A DNA stretch of 64,000 nt. Source: Martinezella rhizogenes. GTDB taxonomy: Bacteria; Pseudomonadota; Alphaproteobacteria; Rhizobiales; Rhizobiaceae. Both the position numbers and the translations under genes were made by a program. The DNA is taken from NCBI RefSeq assembly GCF_027460065.1, contig NZ_JAPYZZ010000005.1, positions 124,001 to 188,000 of the forward strand, in the 5' to 3' direction. Below, piece after piece: positions 16,631 to 26,346 of this stretch (position 1 is its first letter; the number at the start of each line of letters is the position of its first letter). Below the pieces are notes generated by a model. That model made no database searches, was not told the origin of the DNA, and saw only the letters and a list, made by a program, of their open reading frames with translations.

Positions 16631-17731
16631 TCACAGCGAGACGTTGCGGCCATCGGCCTTGTCGAAAATATGCAGCTTCTCCGGGTCCGGCTTCAGCCGC
16701 AGGATACCGTCACGCCCGAGCGCTTCGAATTCCGTCGCACCCACAACACTCACCAGCTTCTGGCCACCGAGATCGGCGTGCAGATAGACCTCGTGCCCCA
16801 TGAATTCCGCATTGGTGAGTTTCGCCTCCAGCGCCACCCCATCGGCTTCCGCCGCCAGCGAAAGATGCTGCGGGCGGATGCCGATGACGGCATCTGCGGG
16901 TCTCGCCGATAACCGCTGTTCCAGATGCGTCCCGATCGGCAGACGTTGTCCGCCGATGACGAATTCCGCGCCGTCGATGGCCACATCCACGAGATTCATT
17001 TCCGGCATGCCGATAAAACCGGCCACGAACAGATTGGCAGGGCGGTTATACAGCTCCTTCGGTGTGGCAACCTGCATGATACGACCCGCCTGCATGACGC
17101 AGATACGGTCGCCCATGGTCATGGCTTCCGTCTGGTCATGGGTGACATAAATGACCGTCGAGGACAGGCCTTCCGCCTTCAGCTGACGATGCAGATCGGT
17201 GATGCGCACCCGCATGGAGGCACGCAGCTTGGCGTCGAGATTGGACAGCGGCTCATCGAACAGGAACACGCCCGGCTTCTTGATGAGCGCACGGCCCAAC
17301 GCCACACGCTGCGCCTGCCCGCCGGAAAGCTGTTTCGGCAGGCGGTCGAGCAGCGGTTCGATTTCCAGAATGCGCGCGACATTGTCGATTGCCTTTTCGA
17401 TCTCGGGCTTGGCGACACCGGCGATCTTGAGGCCGAAGGCCAGATTGCCGCGCACCTTCATATGTGGATAAAGCGCGTAATTCTGAAACACCATGGCAAT
17501 CGAGCGCTTGCCGGGCGGCAGGTCGTTGACACGCTGGTCGCCGATCAGGATTTCACCGCCGGTGATTTCCTCCAGCCCCGCCACCATGCGCAGCGTCGTG
17601 GATTTGGCGCAGCCGGAAGGACCGACGAACACCATGAACTCACCATCCTCGACATCGAGATTGATGCCATGCACGGCCTTGAAGCTGCCGCCATAGACTT
17701 TTTCGAGATTTCTAAGTTGAACGCTTGCCAT
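16631..17731 (-). CDS. togA: Oligogalacturonide ABC transporter, ATP-binding protein (variant Walker A)
   Basis: A 366-residue MalK/UgpC-type ATPase. LSGGQAQRVALGRA is the signature motif, [12 protein letters not shown] the Walker B, and YVTHDQTEAM carries the switch His; a C-terminal TOBE/MalK regulatory domain follows (from about residue 235). The Walker A reads GPSGCAKST: the Gly normally before the Lys is Ala (codon GCC rather than GGC), although Lys and Ser/Thr are kept. It may still bind ATP, and I recall similar variants in rhizobial relatives. It starts two bases after the end of togN, so it is translationally coupled. Confidence 0.9.
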   Translation of the reverse strand: MASVQLRNLEKVYGGSFKAVHGINLDVEDGEFMVFVGPSGCAKSTTLRMVAGLEEITGGEILIGDQRVNDLPPGKRSIAMVFQNYALYPHMKVRGNLAFGLKIAGVAKPEIEKAIDNVARILEIEPLLDRLPKQLSGGQAQRVALGRALIKKPGVFLFDEPLSNLDAKLRASMRVRITDLHRQLKAEGLSSTVIYVTHDQTEAMTMGDRICVMQAGRIMQVATPKELYNRPANLFVAGFIGMPEMNLVDVAIDGAEFVIGGQRLPIGTHLEQRLSARPADAVIGIRPQHLSLAAEADGVALEAKLTNAEFMGHEVYLHADLGGQKLVSVVGATEFEALGRDGILRLKPDPEKLHIFDKADGRNVSL

Positions 17732-17733
17732 TT

Positions 17734-18618
17734 TCAGCCCTTGACCCCGCCAGACGAGATCCCTTCAATGAAATACCGTTGCGCCGCGAAGAACACGATC
17801 AGCGCAGGCGCGATCGTCAGCACCGACATCGCCAGGATGCGGTTCCATTCAAAGGCTTCGGTGGTGTCGATGGAGAGTTTGAGCGCCAGGCTCACCGGAT
17901 ATTTGTCGACCGAGGACAGGTAGATCAACGGCCCGAGGAAATCGTTCATCGTCCACATGAACTGAAACAGGCAGACCGAGATCAGCGCCGGCGCCAGCAT
18001 CGGCACGACGATGTAGATGAGTGTCTGCAGGCTGTTGGCACCATCCACGCGGGCGGCCTCTTCCATGTCCGACGGCAGCGAGCGCAGGAACTGCACCAGC
18101 ATAAAGACGAAGAAGGCATCACCGGCGAAAGCCGAGGGAACCCAAAGTGGCAGGAAACTATCCAGCCAGCCGAGATCGCGGAACAGGATATATTGCGGAA
18201 TGCGGGTGACGACATTCGGCAAGAGCAGAATGGCGATGACCGAACCGAACAGGATTTTCTTCAGCGGAAAATCGAAGCGGGCAAAGGCATAGGCCGCCAT
18301 GGTGCAGGAAATCGCCGTGCCGATGACCTTCGGCAGGATGATCAGGAAGGAATTCCAGAAGAACCGGCCGAACGTATAGGGCGTCGAGGTTTGCCAGCCA
18401 CGAATATAGCCGTCCAGCGTCGGTTTTTCGGGGATGAAACCGGCACCCGAGAAGATTTCCGAATTGGTCTTGAAGCTCGCGCCCACCAGCCAGATCAGCG
18501 GATAAAGCATGACAAGGCCGACCGCGAAGAGAAGCACGTAGCGGACCGAGGTGGAAAGCAGCCTGAGCCTTGCCCGGCGGGCCGCCTGCATGTCGTTGAG
18601 GGTTGCGATATCGGTCAT
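17734..18618 (-). CDS. togN: Oligogalacturonide ABC transporter permease (MalG type)
   Basis: A 294-residue inner-membrane permease with six predicted helices. The EAA loop that docks the ATPase is MEEAARVDGANSLQTLIYIV followed by VPMLAP, and the C-terminus YFIEGISSGGVKG is typical of MalG-type CUT1 permeases. It starts after the togM gene with a four-base gap and pairs with TogM to form the channel. The symbol follows the togMNAB gene order; swapping the M and N names cannot be excluded. Confidence 0.87.
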   Translation of the reverse strand: MTDIATLNDMQAARRARLRLLSTSVRYVLLFAVGLVMLYPLIWLVGASFKTNSEIFSGAGFIPEKPTLDGYIRGWQTSTPYTFGRFFWNSFLIILPKVIGTAISCTMAAYAFARFDFPLKKILFGSVIAILLLPNVVTRIPQYILFRDLGWLDSFLPLWVPSAFAGDAFFVFMLVQFLRSLPSDMEEAARVDGANSLQTLIYIVVPMLAPALISVCLFQFMWTMNDFLGPLIYLSSVDKYPVSLALKLSIDTTEAFEWNRILAMSVLTIAPALIVFFAAQRYFIEGISSGGVKG

Positions 18619-18622
18619 GGCA

Positions 18623-19504
18623 TCAGTTCCGCTTGTCGCCGGCGTAATAGACCCACTTCTTCGACGACCAGAAGGCCACGAGGGTCAGCACGGTGATGAT
18701 GGTGAAGAGCACCCAGGCAATGGCGGAGGCATAGCCCATGTTGAACTTCTTGAAGGCCTCGTCATAGATGTAGAGAGGCAAGAGGTAAGTGGACTTCAGC
18801 GGCCCGCCCTGGGTGATGATGTAAGGACCGTTAAACTCCTGAAACGCCTGGACCATCTGCATGATGAGATTGAAGAAGATTACCGGTGTCAGCAGGGGAA
18901 GCGTGATGAAGAAGAAGGTCTTCACCTTGCCCGCGCCATCGATGGCGGCCGCTTCATAAAGCGACTTGTCGATGGATTGCAGCGCGGCGAGGAAAATCAC
19001 CATGGCAGAACCGAACTGCCAGCAGCGCAGCAGCGTGATGGTGAAAAGCGCATTGCCCGGATCGCCGAACCAGTCGACTGGCGACAGGCCGATTGCCGCC
19101 AGCGCCATGTTGGCAAGCCCTTCGCTCGCAAAGATATAACGCCACAGCACCGCAATCGCGATCGAGCCGCCGAGGATGGATGGCACATAAAAGGCAGTGC
19201 GGAAGAAGTTGATGAATTGCAGCTTGTAATTGAGGATCGCCGCAATGAAGAGGGCAAAGGCAAGCTTCAGCGGCACCGTCAGGAACACGTAGAACAGGGT
19301 GACGTTCAGCGACTTCATGAAGGTACGGTCGCGGGTGAACAGCCGTTCGTAATTGGCAAGCCCGGCCCATGTGGGATCACTCATCAGGTCGTAACGGGTA
19401 AAGCTGAGATACAGGGAGCCAAGGAAAGGGATTGCGGTAAAGACCAGCAGCCCGACGATATAAGGCGTCAGATATCCCAGCCCCAGAAAGCGCTGAGATT
19501 TCAT
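18623..19504 (-). CDS. togM: Oligogalacturonide ABC transporter permease (MalF type)
   Basis: A 293-residue permease, first gene of the togMNAB operon, with six helices (first: YLTPYIVGLLVFTAIPFLG). The EAA loop is LYEAAAIDGAGKVKTFFFIT followed by LPLLTP. The 212 bases between it and the divergent araC-type gene hold the promoter region; the sequence TTGTACGAAATTG (minus strand, near 19545) shares TTGTACGA with the candidate operator near udh. Regulation by the divergent AraC regulator is likely. Confidence 0.87.
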   Translation of the reverse strand: MKSQRFLGLGYLTPYIVGLLVFTAIPFLGSLYLSFTRYDLMSDPTWAGLANYERLFTRDRTFMKSLNVTLFYVFLTVPLKLAFALFIAAILNYKLQFINFFRTAFYVPSILGGSIAIAVLWRYIFASEGLANMALAAIGLSPVDWFGDPGNALFTITLLRCWQFGSAMVIFLAALQSIDKSLYEAAAIDGAGKVKTFFFITLPLLTPVIFFNLIMQMVQAFQEFNGPYIITQGGPLKSTYLLPLYIYDEAFKKFNMGYASAIAWVLFTIITVLTLVAFWSSKKWVYYAGDKRN

Positions 19505-19716
19505 GATGCTCCTCCCCGCGTCCCGGCGGAACGCGAGTGACAGAATTCAATTTCGTACAAGTGATTCTCCCGGAACGGCCGGCGACGGGCGCATGAAAGC
19601 GCATTGTCTCGTCGCGACCGATCTCCTCCCTCATTGATACGGCGCGTAAAAGCGATTTATGCGATGACAAAACCAAATTTCCGCGCCAAGGTGAATTAAC
19701 AAAGACGAGGAAAAAG

Positions 19717-20643
19717 ATGGACGAAATCGAAGGTGGCATTCTGTCGTCCGTTCCACCTGCGGCGCTCAACCTCAACCTGACACGCGCAACGATCAAGATG
19801 GAGCATTCGCGCACCTGGCAAATCGACAAGTCCAATCCGGTGGACGATCTCATCATCTGCCTTGAAGGACGCGGGCATTATCTCGTCGACGGCGAAGCAC
19901 GGGTGCTGGAACCCGGTGATGCAATGCTGATTTTGAGAGGGCAGCGCTTCGTCGGCTGGAACGAGCAGGCCGTGACCTATCGCGGCGTAGCGCAACATTT
20001 CACGCTGGATATTTACGGCCGCCACAACCTTATCGCGCAGATGGACCTGAAGCCCAAACTGCGGCTAAGCCGCTGGCCGCTTTTGGAACCGCTGGTGCGC
20101 CACTACCGGCAGAGTGCCCCGCCCTCCTCCGTAACACTCGGCCAGCACCATCTCTTCATGGTGCTTCTGATCGCTTTCATCGACGATGCATTCCTTGGAT
20201 GGGTGGATCGCCCGAGCTTCCAGCTGGAGGGGGCGGAAGCGCTCGACCTTGCGGTGATGAAGGCGATCACCATGATTTCGGCCAATCCGCTGGACCCCGA
20301 CATTGCCGGCCGGGCGACCGATGCGGCGCCCTATAATCGCGATTATTTTCTCCGGGAGTTTCAAAAGAGGGTCGGTCGGACGCCGCGCAAATATCAGGAG
20401 TTCAAGCGCATGGAACGCGCCATGCATTTTCTCGAGGCGGGGCTTTCGGTCTCGGCAGCGGCCGCCGAAGTGGGTTATGGCGACCCCTATTATTTCTCGC
20501 GCATGTTCAAACGCACACTGGGTTTGAGTCCGCGCGACCATATGAACCGGATACGCCGCAGCCGGCACGGCAATCTGATGGCGTTTGACGAGCATGAACA
20601 GCAAAGGCTGCTTACCACTGAAATGGAAAAGGCCCCGACATAA
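19717..20643 (+). CDS. AraC family transcriptional regulator of the tog/pectin genes
   Basis: A 308-residue regulator with an N-terminal cupin-like sensor (about 1-150; LIICLEGRGHYLVDGEARVL then EPGDAMLIL) and a C-terminal double helix-turn-helix (about 190-290; GRATDAAPYNRDYFLREFQ and VSAAAAEVGYGDPYYFSRMF). The second helix-turn-helix ends in the canonical GYGDPYYFSRMFKR..G.SP form. GAGGAAAA precedes the ATG. It is divergent from togMNAB and likely activates it in response to a galacturonate-derived ligand; this is inferred from position. Confidence 0.87.
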   Translation: MDEIEGGILSSVPPAALNLNLTRATIKMEHSRTWQIDKSNPVDDLIICLEGRGHYLVDGEARVLEPGDAMLILRGQRFVGWNEQAVTYRGVAQHFTLDIYGRHNLIAQMDLKPKLRLSRWPLLEPLVRHYRQSAPPSSVTLGQHHLFMVLLIAFIDDAFLGWVDRPSFQLEGAEALDLAVMKAITMISANPLDPDIAGRATDAAPYNRDYFLREFQKRVGRTPRKYQEFKRMERAMHFLEAGLSVSAAAAEVGYGDPYYFSRMFKRTLGLSPRDHMNRIRRSRHGNLMAFDEHEQQRLLTTEMEKAPT

Positions 20644-20651
20644 CGGGGCCT
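20626..20651 (-). terminator. Terminator of the galacturonate operon
   Basis: On the minus strand AGGCCCCG pairs perfectly with CGGGGCCT (six-base loop), followed by TTTTCC. It overlaps the stop codon of the convergent AraC gene, on whose strand no T-run follows. Confidence 0.75.
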
Positions 20652-20694
20652 CATCGAAACGGAGCTTGGATACCACCTGCCATCGCGGCTTGAA

Positions 20695-21573
20695 CTATGT
20701 CGTCGCAAATGGCGTGAGCTTGAACAAGGCCTCGGGGTTTTCGAGCAGCGCCCGATGACGCGCCGCCTCATCCGGCAGCCAGCCGAGCACCAGTTCCGAA
20801 AGGCGGGCATCGTCGGGATAGGCCGCCGTCTCGCGCACCGAGTTATGCGGCCAGTTGGTGCCCCAGACGATGCGCTCAGGCGCATGGGCGGCAATCACCC
20901 GCGAAAAGGCGGCGACATCCGCATAGGGCCAGCTTTCGCGGGAGCTTTCATAAACGCCCGCGAATTTGAACCAAAGATTGCCACGGTCGATGAGCTTCAG
21001 AAGCGCCGCCATTTCCGGCCCATCCGTCTTGATGCCCTTGAAGAACTTGCCGTGATGATCGAACACCCAGCGCGAGCGGATTTTCTGAAGGCGCGGCAGA
21101 TGGTCGAGAAGACCATTACCGTCGAACTGCACCGCCACCATCCAGTCGGCCGCATGCGCCCGCTCGTCGACCGCCTCCAGCTCGGAAAGGTTCACCGCGC
21201 CGCCCGGCAAATCCATGATGCGCGCACCCACCGTACCGGCGGCGGTGAGCTTTTCCATGTCCTTTTCGGTCGTGGTCGCATCGATGATGACAACGGCACG
21301 GGCCGCCTCGCCCATTTCGGCAACGCAGGCGAGCGTGTTGCCATTATCGCGCTGATGGGCGTTGCCCTGCGTGATAATGACCCGGTCTATGCCGAGCCAT
21401 TGCATGAGGCTGCGATAATCCTCCGGTCCCGGCAGATCGCCCGGCGGTAGGCCCGGCCCGCCCGGCAAGGCGGGATAACCCGGCAGATACATGTGCATCT
21501 GCGTATCGACGGCCCCTTTTGGGAAAGCAGGGTTCGGCGCTGTGCCGCTCAGTTTTCTGACAAGTTCGCTCAA
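20695..21573 (-). CDS. gli: D-galactarolactone isomerase (amidohydrolase superfamily)
   Basis: A 292-residue TIM-barrel protein matching, from memory, the C58 galactaro-delta-lactone isomerase. It converts D-galactaro-1,5-lactone (made by uronate dehydrogenase) to the 1,4-lactone used by the cycloisomerase. The usual amidohydrolase HxH metal motif after strand 1 reads QMH here (AVDTQMHMYLPGYP), which fits the reported metal independence of this enzyme. Other landmarks are WVFDHHGKFF and RIVWGTNWPHNS. The start overlaps the gci stop by four bases, so it is coupled; a terminator follows. Confidence 0.9.
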   Translation of the reverse strand: MSELVRKLSGTAPNPAFPKGAVDTQMHMYLPGYPALPGGPGLPPGDLPGPEDYRSLMQWLGIDRVIITQGNAHQRDNGNTLACVAEMGEAARAVVIIDATTTEKDMEKLTAAGTVGARIMDLPGGAVNLSELEAVDERAHAADWMVAVQFDGNGLLDHLPRLQKIRSRWVFDHHGKFFKGIKTDGPEMAALLKLIDRGNLWFKFAGVYESSRESWPYADVAAFSRVIAAHAPERIVWGTNWPHNSVRETAAYPDDARLSELVLGWLPDEAARHRALLENPEALFKLTPFATT

Positions 21574-22706
21574 GGGTCTGGCATCCTGAATTCAGTCAAT
21601 GCGTCGCGGTTGATCTCAATGCCGAGACCGGGGCCATTGGGAATGGCGACAATGCCGTTCACCGCCTCGAGAGGCTCAAGCAGCACGGCCTGACGGAACG
21701 GATTATGGGTGCGGTCGAATTCCATGATCGGCTCGATGGGATTGACGCGAACGGGATCGGGCGTCATCGCCGCCATGAATTGCAACGCGGCGGCGATCTG
21801 CACGCCCGTGCCCCAGACATGCGGCACGATGCGCACGCCATGTAACGTGGCGAGCGTAGCGATCTTCTGCGTTTCGGAAAAACCACCGCAGCCGCAGAGA
21901 TCAGGCTGGAGAATATCCACGGCACCGGCGGAAAGCGCCTGCCACATGCCGTAACGCCCATGCCAGGTCTCGCCGCCCGCAACCGGGATCGGCTGGCCGG
22001 CCCGCACGCGGGCATAGGCATCCAGCTGTTCGGGAACAACAGGCTCTTCGAACCAGTCGATGCCATAGTCGGCGGCACGGTTGCCGAGCGTGATGGCTTC
22101 GGTGACGGTATAACCGTGATTGGCGTCGATCATCAGCCGCATATCCGGTCCGATGGCCTCACGCACGGCGGCGATGACCCTGAGGTCTTCTTCGATGCCG
22201 AAACCGATCTTGATCTTGCAGGCGTGAAAGCCCTCTGCCCGGCGCGCCGCCATCTCCGAGGCATTGTCGGAAACGCGGTCGACACCATCGCGCTTGAAGC
22301 TGCCGGTAGCATAGGCGCGCACGCTGTCGCGCCAGCGCCCGCCAAGCAGCATGGAGATGGAAGCGCCGTAATGCTTGCCCTTGATATCCCAGAGCGCGAT
22401 ATCGATGCCGGAAAGCGCCGTGAGGCTGAGGCCGCGCTGGCCCTGATCGCGCAGGGCATTATAAAGCACGGCCCAGAGCTTTTCCGTCTGGCGCGGGTCC
22501 TGGCCGATAAGCCAGCCCGCGTAAGCCTGAACCACGGCGGCGTTCGGTCTTGCCGGGCCGAGGCATTCGCCCCAGCCGACCGTTCCGTCATCGCATTCGA
22601 TCTCCACCAGAATATGGGCGCGGCGATCAAAGCGCATGGAAGCGCTTTCAAACGGCGTGTCCAGCCGGTGTTCGAGCAGATGCGTGCGCACCGCAGTGAT
22701 TTTCAT
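21570..22706 (-). CDS. gci: D-galactarolactone cycloisomerase (enolase superfamily)
   Basis: A 378-residue mandelate racemase/muconate-lactonising-type enzyme matching, from memory, C58 Gci. It opens D-galactaro-1,4-lactone to 3-deoxy-2-keto-hexarate. Enolase-superfamily residues are in order: the Lys pair in HACKIKIG, metal ligands in LMIDANHGYTV (Asp), WFEEPV (Glu) and VAGGETWHG (Glu), then DLCGCGG and IVPHVWGTG (His). An N-terminal capping domain (about 1-125) precedes the barrel. Second-last gene of the operon, 24 bases after kdgD. Confidence 0.92.
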   Translation of the reverse strand: MKITAVRTHLLEHRLDTPFESASMRFDRRAHILVEIECDDGTVGWGECLGPARPNAAVVQAYAGWLIGQDPRQTEKLWAVLYNALRDQGQRGLSLTALSGIDIALWDIKGKHYGASISMLLGGRWRDSVRAYATGSFKRDGVDRVSDNASEMAARRAEGFHACKIKIGFGIEEDLRVIAAVREAIGPDMRLMIDANHGYTVTEAITLGNRAADYGIDWFEEPVVPEQLDAYARVRAGQPIPVAGGETWHGRYGMWQALSAGAVDILQPDLCGCGGFSETQKIATLATLHGVRIVPHVWGTGVQIAAALQFMAAMTPDPVRVNPIEPIMEFDRTHNPFRQAVLLEPLEAVNGIVAIPNGPGLGIEINRDALTEFRMPDP

Positions 22707-22730
22707 GGCTCCCCTCCCGTCATGCCGTGA

Positions 22731-23663
<933 letters not shown>

Positions 23664-23709
23664 TCACTGACTGAAAGCCACCTAAGCCGCTTGCCGCATC
23701 TTTGTCAAC

Positions 23710-23738
23710 AATTCATCATACATCTTGTATGATGAATT
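23710..23738. promoter_or_regulatory. 29-nt perfect palindrome before kdgD, probable operator
   Basis: Two 13-base arms, AATTCATCATACA and TGTATGATGAATT, flank TCT and are perfectly complementary. The palindrome is 64 bases before the kdgD start. FadR-type GntR regulators bind palindromes of this size and base composition; the GntR gene at 26347-27084 is the natural candidate. No T-run follows, so it is not a terminator. Confidence 0.65.
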
Positions 23739-23756
23739 TCGAAAATCTGTCACAGA

Positions 23757-24500
23757 TCAGCGCGCCAGCCAGCCGCCATCGACATTGAGAATGGCGCCGT
23801 GCACGTAATCCGCCGCCGGCGACGCCAGAAATACCGCCGCGCCGGCAATATCCTGCGAGTGCCCCCAGCGACCTGCCGGAATACGCTCGAGGATGGCCTT
23901 GTTGCGGGCGGCATCTGCACGCAGCGCCTCGGTATTGTTGGTTTCGATATAACCGGGGGCAATGGCATTCACATTGATGCCCCTGGCGGCCCACTCATTG
24001 GCCAGAAGTTTGGTGAGACCAGCAACGCCATGTTTCGCCGCCGTGTAGGACGGCACGCGGATGCCACCCTGGAACGACAGAAGCGAGGCGATATTGACCA
24101 CCTTGCCGGAGCGGCCTTTCGCCAGCAGCTCTTTCGCGAAAGCCTGCGTGGTGAAAAACAGCGCCTTGAGATTGACGTCCATCACCTCATCCCAGTCGAG
24201 TTCGGAAAACTCGACGGAATCGGCGCGGCGGATGATGCCGGCATTGTTGACGAGAATATCGAAACCGGCGTCAGCAAAATTGTCCTTCGCCGCCAGCGGA
24301 TCGGCGAAATCGATGAGCAGTGCGCTCGCCTTGCCGCCTTCTTTTGCGATGATATCAAGCGTTTCATCCGGCGCACGGCGGGCGGCGCAGACCACCTCTG
24401 CGCCAGCGGCGGCAAGACCCACCGCAATCGCCTGGCCAAGACCGGTATTTGCGCCCGTCACAAGCGCCTTGCGCCCTTCAAGCGAAAAGGGGTTTCTCAT
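23757..24500 (-). CDS. kduD: 2-dehydro-3-deoxy-D-gluconate 5-dehydrogenase
   Basis: A 247-residue short-chain dehydrogenase. Cofactor motif TGANTGLG (residues 15-22), NNAG further on, and the catalytic Ser (NIASLLSFQGG) and Tyr-Lys (SYTAAKHG) are intact. PGYIETNNTEALRAD and the C-terminus GAILNVDGGWLAR are typical of KduD. It reduces 2,5-diketo-3-deoxygluconate to 2-keto-3-deoxygluconate with NAD(P)H. Its start overlaps the kduI stop by four bases. Together with KduI it forms the isomerase route for unsaturated galacturonate. Confidence 0.92.
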   Translation of the reverse strand: MRNPFSLEGRKALVTGANTGLGQAIAVGLAAAGAEVVCAARRAPDETLDIIAKEGGKASALLIDFADPLAAKDNFADAGFDILVNNAGIIRRADSVEFSELDWDEVMDVNLKALFFTTQAFAKELLAKGRSGKVVNIASLLSFQGGIRVPSYTAAKHGVAGLTKLLANEWAARGINVNAIAPGYIETNNTEALRADAARNKAILERIPAGRWGHSQDIAGAAVFLASPAADYVHGAILNVDGGWLAR

Positions 24501-25321
24501 TTCAGATCCCCCGGCTGGATGAAGTCCATGTCGGTGTAATCGACATTGTCGCCAGCCATCGCCCAGATGAAGGTGTAAGAGCCGATGCCGGCGCCGGAAT
24601 GGATGGACCAGGGCGGCGAAATGGCGCCTTCTTCGTTGGAAATGAACAGATGGCGGGTCTCCTGCGGCTCACCCATCAGATGCAGCACGCGCGACTTTTC
24701 ATCCATGCCGAAATAGAGATAGGCCTCCATGCGGCGATCATGAATATGCGAGGGAATCGTATTCCAGACCGAGCCGTCCTCCAGCATCGTATAACCCAGC
24801 ACCAGCTGGCAGCTTTCCATGACCAGCGGATGGATGAACTGGTTGATGGTGCGCTTGTTGGAGGTTTCCGTCGCGCCGAGCTTGACTTCCTTGCTGTTGG
24901 CGAGCGTGACGAGCTTGGCTGGCAGGCTGCGATGCGCCGGGCAGGAGGTGATGTAGAACCGTCCTGCCCCATCAAAGGTGACTGCACCGCTGCCCGCACC
25001 GAGGTAAAGCACATCGCCGCGATTGAGGGTGTAGGTCTGCCCGCCCGCGTTGACGGTGCCGCTCTCACCGATATTGACGATGCCCATCTCGCGCCGGTCA
25101 AGGAAGGACGGCGTCTTGGTTTCTTCCACCTTGTCCAGCGTCAGCGGCGCGCCATTTGGCACCGCGCCGCCCATCACGAACCGGTCGTAATGGGTATAAA
25201 TCAGCCTGATTTCACCGGAACGGAACATGTCGTTGGCGAGGAAATGCCGGCGGAGCCCTTCGGTATCCAGCGTTTTTGCATATTCCGGGTTCACGGCCTG
25301 CCTTGTTTCGACGGTCAACAT
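24497..25321 (-). CDS. kduI: 5-dehydro-4-deoxy-D-glucuronate isomerase
   Basis: A 274-residue two-domain cupin. It isomerises 4-deoxy-L-threo-5-hexosulose uronate to 2,5-diketo-3-deoxygluconate. The zinc ligands are visible in PSHIHDRRMEAYLYF (two His, one Glu) and WSIHSGAG (His). The start at 25321 is chosen because AAGGA is eight bases away; the ATG at 25330 would touch the Shine-Dalgarno. It is the first gene of the five-gene operon kduI-kduD-kdgD-gci-gli and diverges from udh. Confidence 0.92.
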   Translation of the reverse strand: MLTVETRQAVNPEYAKTLDTEGLRRHFLANDMFRSGEIRLIYTHYDRFVMGGAVPNGAPLTLDKVEETKTPSFLDRREMGIVNIGESGTVNAGGQTYTLNRGDVLYLGAGSGAVTFDGAGRFYITSCPAHRSLPAKLVTLANSKEVKLGATETSNKRTINQFIHPLVMESCQLVLGYTMLEDGSVWNTIPSHIHDRRMEAYLYFGMDEKSRVLHLMGEPQETRHLFISNEEGAISPPWSIHSGAGIGSYTFIWAMAGDNVDYTDMDFIQPGDLK

Positions 25322-25376
25322 CAAACTCATCCTTCATGATTGTTGCGTATGGCACATAATATATGTTATCGGCTTT

Positions 25377-25396
25377 TTGTACGATCTGTATGACAA
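25377..25396. promoter_or_regulatory. Candidate operator between kduI and udh
   Basis: TTGTACGATC-TGTATGACAA, an imperfect palindrome ending in TTGT/ACAA, contains the half-site TGTATGA also found in the kdgD palindrome. It lies in the 138-base divergent region, where one bound regulator could control both operons. An A/T-rich near-palindrome (ACATAATATATGT, near 25353) is also present. Confidence 0.45.
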
Positions 25397-25459
25397 GGTC
25401 AAGAGGTGACGGCACTCTCGGCCACAGCAGAGACGCAGAAAAGGCTTGGAAGAATGGCA

Positions 25460-26257
25460 ATGAAACGGCTTCTTGTTACCGGTGCGGCGGGCCAGCTTGG
25501 CCGCGTCATGCGTGAACGTCTCGCACCGATGGCGCAGATATTGCGTCTTGCCGATCTCTCCCCGCTCGATGCGGCCGGTCCGAACGAGGAATGCGTGCAA
25601 TGCGACCTTGCCGATGCGGATGCCGTGAATGCCATGGTTGCCGGTTGCGACGGCATCGTTCATCTGGGCGGCATCTCGGTGGAGAAGCCCTTCGAGCAGA
25701 TCCTTCAGGGCAATATCATCGGGCTTTATAATCTCTACGAGGCCGCCCGCGCCCATGGCCAGCCGCGGATCGTCTTTGCCAGCTCCAACCATACGATCGG
25801 TTATTATCCCCAGACCGAGCGGCTCGGCCCCGATGTTCCAGTGCGTCCGGACGGGCTTTACGGCGTCTCCAAATGTTTCGGCGAGAACCTCGCCCGCATG
25901 TATTTCGATAAATTCGGACAGGAGACGGCGCTGGTGCGCATCGGCTCCTGCACGCCGGTGCCCAATAATTACCGCATGTTGTCCACCTGGTTTTCATATG
26001 ATGATTTCGTGTCGTTGATCGAGGCGGTGTTTCGGGCGCCCGTGCTCGGCTGCCCGGTCGTCTGGGGAGCGTCGGCCAATGAAGCCGGCTGGTGGGACAA
26101 TTCGCATCTCGGCTTCCTGGGCTGGAAACCGAAGGACAATGCCGAGGCCTTCCGACAGCATATAGCCGAGACCACACCGATGCCGGACCCGAAGGATGCG
26201 TTGGTGCGGTTCCAGGGCGGCACGTTTGTCGACAACCCGATTTTCAAGCAAAGCTGA
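25460..26257 (+). CDS. udh: Uronate dehydrogenase
   Basis: A 265-residue NAD-dependent extended short-chain dehydrogenase that oxidises D-galacturonate and D-glucuronate to aldarolactones. It matches remembered C58 Udh almost throughout. GAAGQLG (8-14) binds NAD; FASSNHTIG carries the catalytic Ser and YGVSK (Tyr134, Lys138) completes the triad. The frame is open to 25406, but ATG 25460 gives the 265-residue length I recall, with GGAAGA upstream. Scattered substitutions relative to C58 indicate a related species. First step of the oxidative route; the gene diverges from the operon holding the later steps. Confidence 0.93.
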   Translation: MKRLLVTGAAGQLGRVMRERLAPMAQILRLADLSPLDAAGPNEECVQCDLADADAVNAMVAGCDGIVHLGGISVEKPFEQILQGNIIGLYNLYEAARAHGQPRIVFASSNHTIGYYPQTERLGPDVPVRPDGLYGVSKCFGENLARMYFDKFGQETALVRIGSCTPVPNNYRMLSTWFSYDDFVSLIEAVFRAPVLGCPVVWGASANEAGWWDNSHLGFLGWKPKDNAEAFRQHIAETTPMPDPKDALVRFQGGTFVDNPIFKQS

Positions 26258-26346
26258 GTGATCAGCGGGATTGCAAGCCGGGCCGCGAATAACGTATCGA
26301 GGACATCCGGACGCAACCCCGCACCCTTTTTAGAACGGCGACACAG

